From Paraburkholderia sp. BL23I1N1 (lineage in GTDB: Bacteria; Pseudomonadota; Gammaproteobacteria; Burkholderiales; Burkholderiaceae), in NCBI RefSeq assembly GCF_003610295.1, contig NZ_RAPV01000002.1, positions 1-64,000 of the forward strand: a DNA stretch of 64,000 bases. The letters are read 5' to 3'. Below the pieces are notes generated by a model, which searched no databases, was not told the DNA's origin, and saw nothing but the letters and a program-made list of their open reading frames with translations. Shown here piece after piece: positions 62,357 through 64,000 of this stretch; position 1 is the stretch's first letter, and each line of letters starts with the position of its first letter. The position numbers and the translations under genes were made by a program.

Positions 62357-63182
62357 CCGCGCCACAACTCGACTCTACCGGGTTCTGCCCGATGCAGATT
62401 GCATATCCACGCTTTGCTCCTCGGCGGGGGGGGCGGCGATACTCGACCCAAGGCAGCCCGTGGCTATCTGTAAAGCGGCCGTTCAACGGTCGATTTTCCG
62501 GGCTACACCGTATATGAAAATGATATTGCGCGTCGCATCGGACATTTCAGCCCCAAGGCTGAGGAAGGCGCCGTGGTTGTAGGTCGGAAGAACCAGAAGG
62601 CTTTCGTCGAATACATTCGATGAGGGCGAGAGGCCTCGAGGTTTGTTAAGTCGCGGCGTGGGGCCGGCCGTACGGGCTTTGCGTTCCTCTATCAAGGCCG
62701 ACGGTCTCTTCCACTGCATGCACCCGGCGGTTCAGACCTTGGTTGCAATGCGCGAAAGTGCATTGTTACGCATCTTGTTCCTATAGTTATTGTCATTAAG
62801 CGTAGACGTGAAGCGAGTTTGCGAACGTATATCTTAGTTGCATTTCATTCAATTTTGCTGAACAGATTTTAACCGCGAAGGTGGGCGCAAGCTCGATGAT
62901 TCACCTGGCCAGCCGAGGTTTGGCTCGCTGCGTCGACGCCCGATGCGAGGGAGGCGAACACTTCGCCGAACCCGCAGTGGATGCTCTCGCCGTTGAGCAG
63001 TTCGTCCAGCACCGCGAGAGCCGGTATCGATGTCGAACTAGACTTGCTTCGAGCGGTCCTGCCAACGCTATCGAATTGCCGCCATTTTAAGAAAAAGGCC
63101 GGATATTGAGCATACGGTGCCGTGCGCTATCGGCCGTTTCGGAGCTATACACTGGCGACCGAAGCGAGCAGGCGCATCGAAC
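62357..63182. other. Stretch with gene fragments only
   Basis: About 825 bp. The plus strand at 62474-62623 has a protein-like tail without a start; on the minus strand from about 63035 to 62869 another such tail (LDELLNGESIHCGFGEVF, SLASGVDAAS) ends in a TAA. Both look like cut-off C-termini of unidentified genes. Otherwise I see nothing. Confidence 0.45.
62474..62623 (+). pseudogene. Unidentified gene remnant
   Basis: 50 codons without an ATG, beginning directly after an in-frame TAA at 62471-62473: FPGYTVYENDIARRIGHFSP then EEGAVVVGRKNQKAFVEYIR and stop. The order suggests real protein, possibly plasmid-derived given the neighbours. I cannot name it. Confidence 0.35.
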
Positions 63183-63410
63183 ATGAGTGAATTCACTGAC
63201 GAACACATAGCGAACCTCTTGTCGTTTGCGGCCATCACGGATGAGCCGCCGCCAGAGATTGAAGCGGTCAGCCATGACCGGTGCATCATCCCCATCAAGC
63301 CCGAGAACATCGAAGCGTGGTTCAATCCGAGCGCGTCGAGCCTGGCAGCGATGTACGCCATCCTCGATGACAAGGACTGGCCCTATTACGAGCACAAGCT
63401 CGCAGCGTGA
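63183..63410 (+). pseudogene. SRAP/YedK-type (DUF159) gene fragment, copy B
   Basis: 75 codons: LLSFAAITDEPPPEIEAVSH, DRCIIPIKPENIEAWFNPSA, MYAILDDKDWPYYEHKLAA, which is the complete C-terminal end of an SRAP-family protein. The catalytic N-terminal two thirds are missing. The ATG at 63183 could in principle start a short product but has no ribosome site of note. Same orientation as copy A at 43073. Confidence 0.75.
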
Positions 63411-63491
63411 GAAGGGCGACACGCCATCTGCATCTCTCCGCATGCGCCGAAGCGGAGACTTGGTGGTGTATTAACTAAAGCCCCCTGACAG

Positions 63492-64000
63492 TTACGGTGC
63501 TCCGCCAGACTGCAATGGCAGGACCTCAAAGCACTCGAACGGAATGATGCCGTTGAACCAGATGGCACGGGCTTCGGGGCGTAAATCGGCACCTCTATCA
63601 TAGTTACGTAAGATGCCGTTCACCTCGAGAAACGGCTGAGCAAGCAGCGAGAAGAAACCGTCCTCTAACGAAGGCTGTTCGCGCAAACGAAGCAGATGTC
63701 CGGGCGTTGCCGGCGCGCGCTCCAATCTACCGAGCGCATGAGCGGTATCGCCATCGTGAAATCGAGCTATCGATTCAAGTGCCTCGGGCGCGAACTGCTT
63801 CGAGAACTGAAGCATCGCACGCAACTTCCTGTTTGGTTCGGATGTTTCGTTCAAACCGGCCAAGGCGTCGTCCTGCGTGAGAGACAGGAGCACGCCGCTG
63901 TAATGCGGAGGTGCGAGAGACAACTGCTCCCATAGGCTCAATTCGAGCGGGTAGTAATCCCCATGCGTGCGGGTGAACCGGCGAGCCGTCTCCTCAAGTG
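63492..64000 (-). CDS. Hypothetical protein, C-terminal part (5' end outside the window)
   Basis: The frame is open to the window edge (LEETARRFTRTHGDYYPLEL upstream of the apparent start), so the gene begins beyond 64000; the TTG at 63941 is probably not the true start. The visible 169 codons encode LSLWEQLSLAPPHYSGVLLS, RFHDGDTAHALGRLERAPAT and AIWFNGIIPFECFEVLPL. No family recognised. Confidence 0.6.
   Translation of the reverse strand, partial: LEETARRFTRTHGDYYPLELSLWEQLSLAPPHYSGVLLSLTQDDALAGLNETSEPNRKLRAMLQFSKQFAPEALESIARFHDGDTAHALGRLERAPATPGHLLRLREQPSLEDGFFSLLAQPFLEVNGILRNYDRGADLRPEARAIWFNGIIPFECFEVLPLQSGGAP

Overview
The window is GC-rich DNA from a Gram-negative betaproteobacterium, most likely Paraburkholderia or a close Burkholderiaceae relative. 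This is inferred from the gene set (type 2 ArgC, MaeB-type malic enzyme with a phosphotransacetylase tail, indolepyruvate ferredoxin oxidoreductase, Burkholderia-type porin, paired lipoproteins of a Burkholderia type, many LysR/IclR regulators) and from codon use. No rRNA, tRNA or CRISPR array was recognised.

Region by region. 1-7.5 kb: core genes (indolepyruvate ferredoxin oxidoreductase 3' end, maeB, an MFS transporter, pyrE, a LuxR-type response regulator). All are broken by one or more single-base indels, which looks like poor-quality sequence rather than gene decay. A striking CAACTAC heptamer tandem array lies at about 1.25 kb. 7.7-30 kb: ordinary chromosome. It holds a PEBP protein, flavodoxin, argC, two paralogous lipoproteins plus OmpW, a LysE exporter, a beta-hydroxyacid dehydrogenase, a Mut7-C protein, an IclR regulator, an extended SDR, MipA/OmpV, a DMT exporter, small paired ORFs, a lipoprotein, a lytic transglycosylase, a dihaem cytochrome peroxidase with a phosphoesterase, and a WYL regulator divergent from a GST. 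A non-coding stretch at 22.9-23.5 kb carries two perfect DnaA boxes.

30-42.5 kb: accessory catabolic and detoxification genes. An SDR-GST-MFS operon is divergent from a LysR regulator. A second cluster has a porin, MFS permease, PDR/VanB-type reductase, SDR and Rieske oxygenase, divergent from an IclR regulator. It reads as an uptake and first-oxidation module for an aromatic acid. Both divergent promoters carry clear dyads.

43-59 kb: the most unusual locus, one long minus-strand operon with very short gaps or 4-bp ATGA overlaps. In transcription order it encodes a GNAT acetyltransferase, a DUF6916-like protein, a phage tail-collar protein, a 2417-residue giant repeat protein (LEPR-type motif, DUF4347 domain, 12 Ig-like repeats, two to three of the repeat pairs nearly identical at 840-bp spacing), a TolC-like outer-membrane lipoprotein, an HlyD-type adaptor, a second HlyD-type adaptor with a cytoplasmic GAF-like N-terminus, and a membrane M50 metalloprotease fused to an HlyD/lipoyl arm. 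It has the parts of a type I-like exporter but no ABC ATPase.

59-64 kb: a graveyard of mobile DNA. A ParB-type partition gene is split by an IS1182-family element (with CTAG duplication) and cut off by the 3' end of a group II intron. An IS630-family element with a likely -1 frameshift site follows. Fragments of an SRAP/YedK-type gene lie both here and at 43 kb, so remnants of the same gene family bracket the giant-protein operon.
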